Shown piece after piece: positions 63,764 to 64,000 of a stretch of DNA of 64,000 bases. Origin of the DNA: a virus. The notes beneath the pieces are model-generated. The model was not told the DNA's origin. It searched no databases and was given only the letters and a program-made list of their open reading frames with translations. The stretch is from positions 1-64,000 of IMG/VR virus record IMGVR_UViG_3300045999_007288. One strand, 5' to 3'. The position numbers were made by a program, and so were the translations under genes. Within the stretch, counting starts at the first letter, position 1, and every line of letters starts with the position of its first letter.

Positions 63764-64000
63764 ATGTTTAAGATTAAATCACTGTCAGTTAAAAACTTTA
63801 TGAGTGTAGGCAATGCCACTCAGGGCATCGATTTCGATCGCAATGACTTAACATTGGTATTGGGTGAAAATTTGGACTTAGGCGGCGATGACAGTGGTGC
63901 TCGAAATGGAACTGGTAAAACTACTATCATTAACGCATTAAGCTATAGTCTGTTCGGCCAGGCACTAACTAATATTAAAAAAGACAATTTGATTAATAAA
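63764..64000 (+). CDS. gp46: recombination endonuclease subunit gp46 (SbcC/Rad50-like), 5' part
   Basis: The first 79 residues of the ATPase partner of gp47, truncated by the window end. IKSLSVKNFMSVGN and LVLGENLD lead to Walker A at NGTGKTT (about 48-54), with a Rad50-like ABC N-terminus. The insert DLGGDDSGAR before the P-loop resembles that of T4 gp46 relatives. Confidence 0.9.
   Translation, partial: MFKIKSLSVKNFMSVGNATQGIDFDRNDLTLVLGENLDLGGDDSGARNGTGKTTIINALSYSLFGQALTNIKKDNLINK

Noticed and set aside
1-64000. tRNA genes, CRISPR arrays, integrase or insertion sequences
   Set aside because: No cloverleaf-like segments, regularly spaced repeats or transposase/integrase motifs were noticed; intergenic gaps are almost all below 110 bases.

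Overview
The window is a contiguous piece of a large, AT-rich, T4-like myovirus genome. The evidence is a T4-type replication/recombination set (RNase H-like flap nuclease, gp47, the start of gp46), a gp55-type late sigma factor, and a baseplate operon with gp53-like, gp5, gp25 and gp6 homologues. Several small proteins and the tail proteins look like those of marine cyanophages and their relatives, as judged from memory of those families. No photosynthesis genes, tRNAs, integrase or CRISPR are seen, so the host cannot be named. Canonical TTGACA-17-TATAAT promoters point to a host with an ordinary sigma70-type polymerase.

Layout. (1) 1-13982, plus strand: the 3' end of the RNase H gene, a run of small, mostly unknown genes, an AAA ATPase (MoxR type) with a metallopeptidase/VWA partner, more small genes, then DHFR, thymidylate synthase, a sugar-nucleotide epimerase and a DegT-type aminotransferase. 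Sigma70-like promoters at about 3511, 3873, 4367 and 5898 subdivide this strand, and a hairpin hides the ribosome binding site of the gene at 9072. (2) 13975-33339, minus strand, convergent with region 1: an accessory block. It holds an ADP-ribosyltransferase-like protein with a capsid-targeting-like N-terminus, dCMP deaminase, a sulfotransferase-like protein, an APS-kinase/nucleotidyltransferase fusion, a NodU-type carbamoyltransferase, six radical SAM proteins and five glycosyltransferase-like proteins. A strong promoter with an overlapping palindrome at 33346-33388 probably drives it. (3) 33400-60855, minus strand: the late virion operon, including a 4673-residue giant tail/baseplate protein. 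T4-type late promoter elements (NATAAATA) precede four of its genes. (4) 60967-64000, plus strand, divergent from region 3: gp55, an SGNH-hydrolase-like protein, gp47 and the start of gp46.

How the parts fit. gp55 would recruit RNA polymerase to the NATAAATA promoters of region 3, whose first promoter lies back to back with the gp55 promoter. DHFR, thymidylate synthase and dCMP deaminase feed dTMP synthesis. The epimerase, aminotransferase, glycosyltransferases, carbamoyltransferase, kinase/nucleotidyltransferase and sulfotransferase look like a glycan- or protein-decoration pathway, with the six radical SAM enzymes as its most unusual part. The target of that pathway cannot be read from the sequence.

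The genes are tightly packed, with many ATGA or TAATG overlaps. No stretch above 300 bases lacks a gene. Functional calls rest on motifs recognised by eye; no database search was run.
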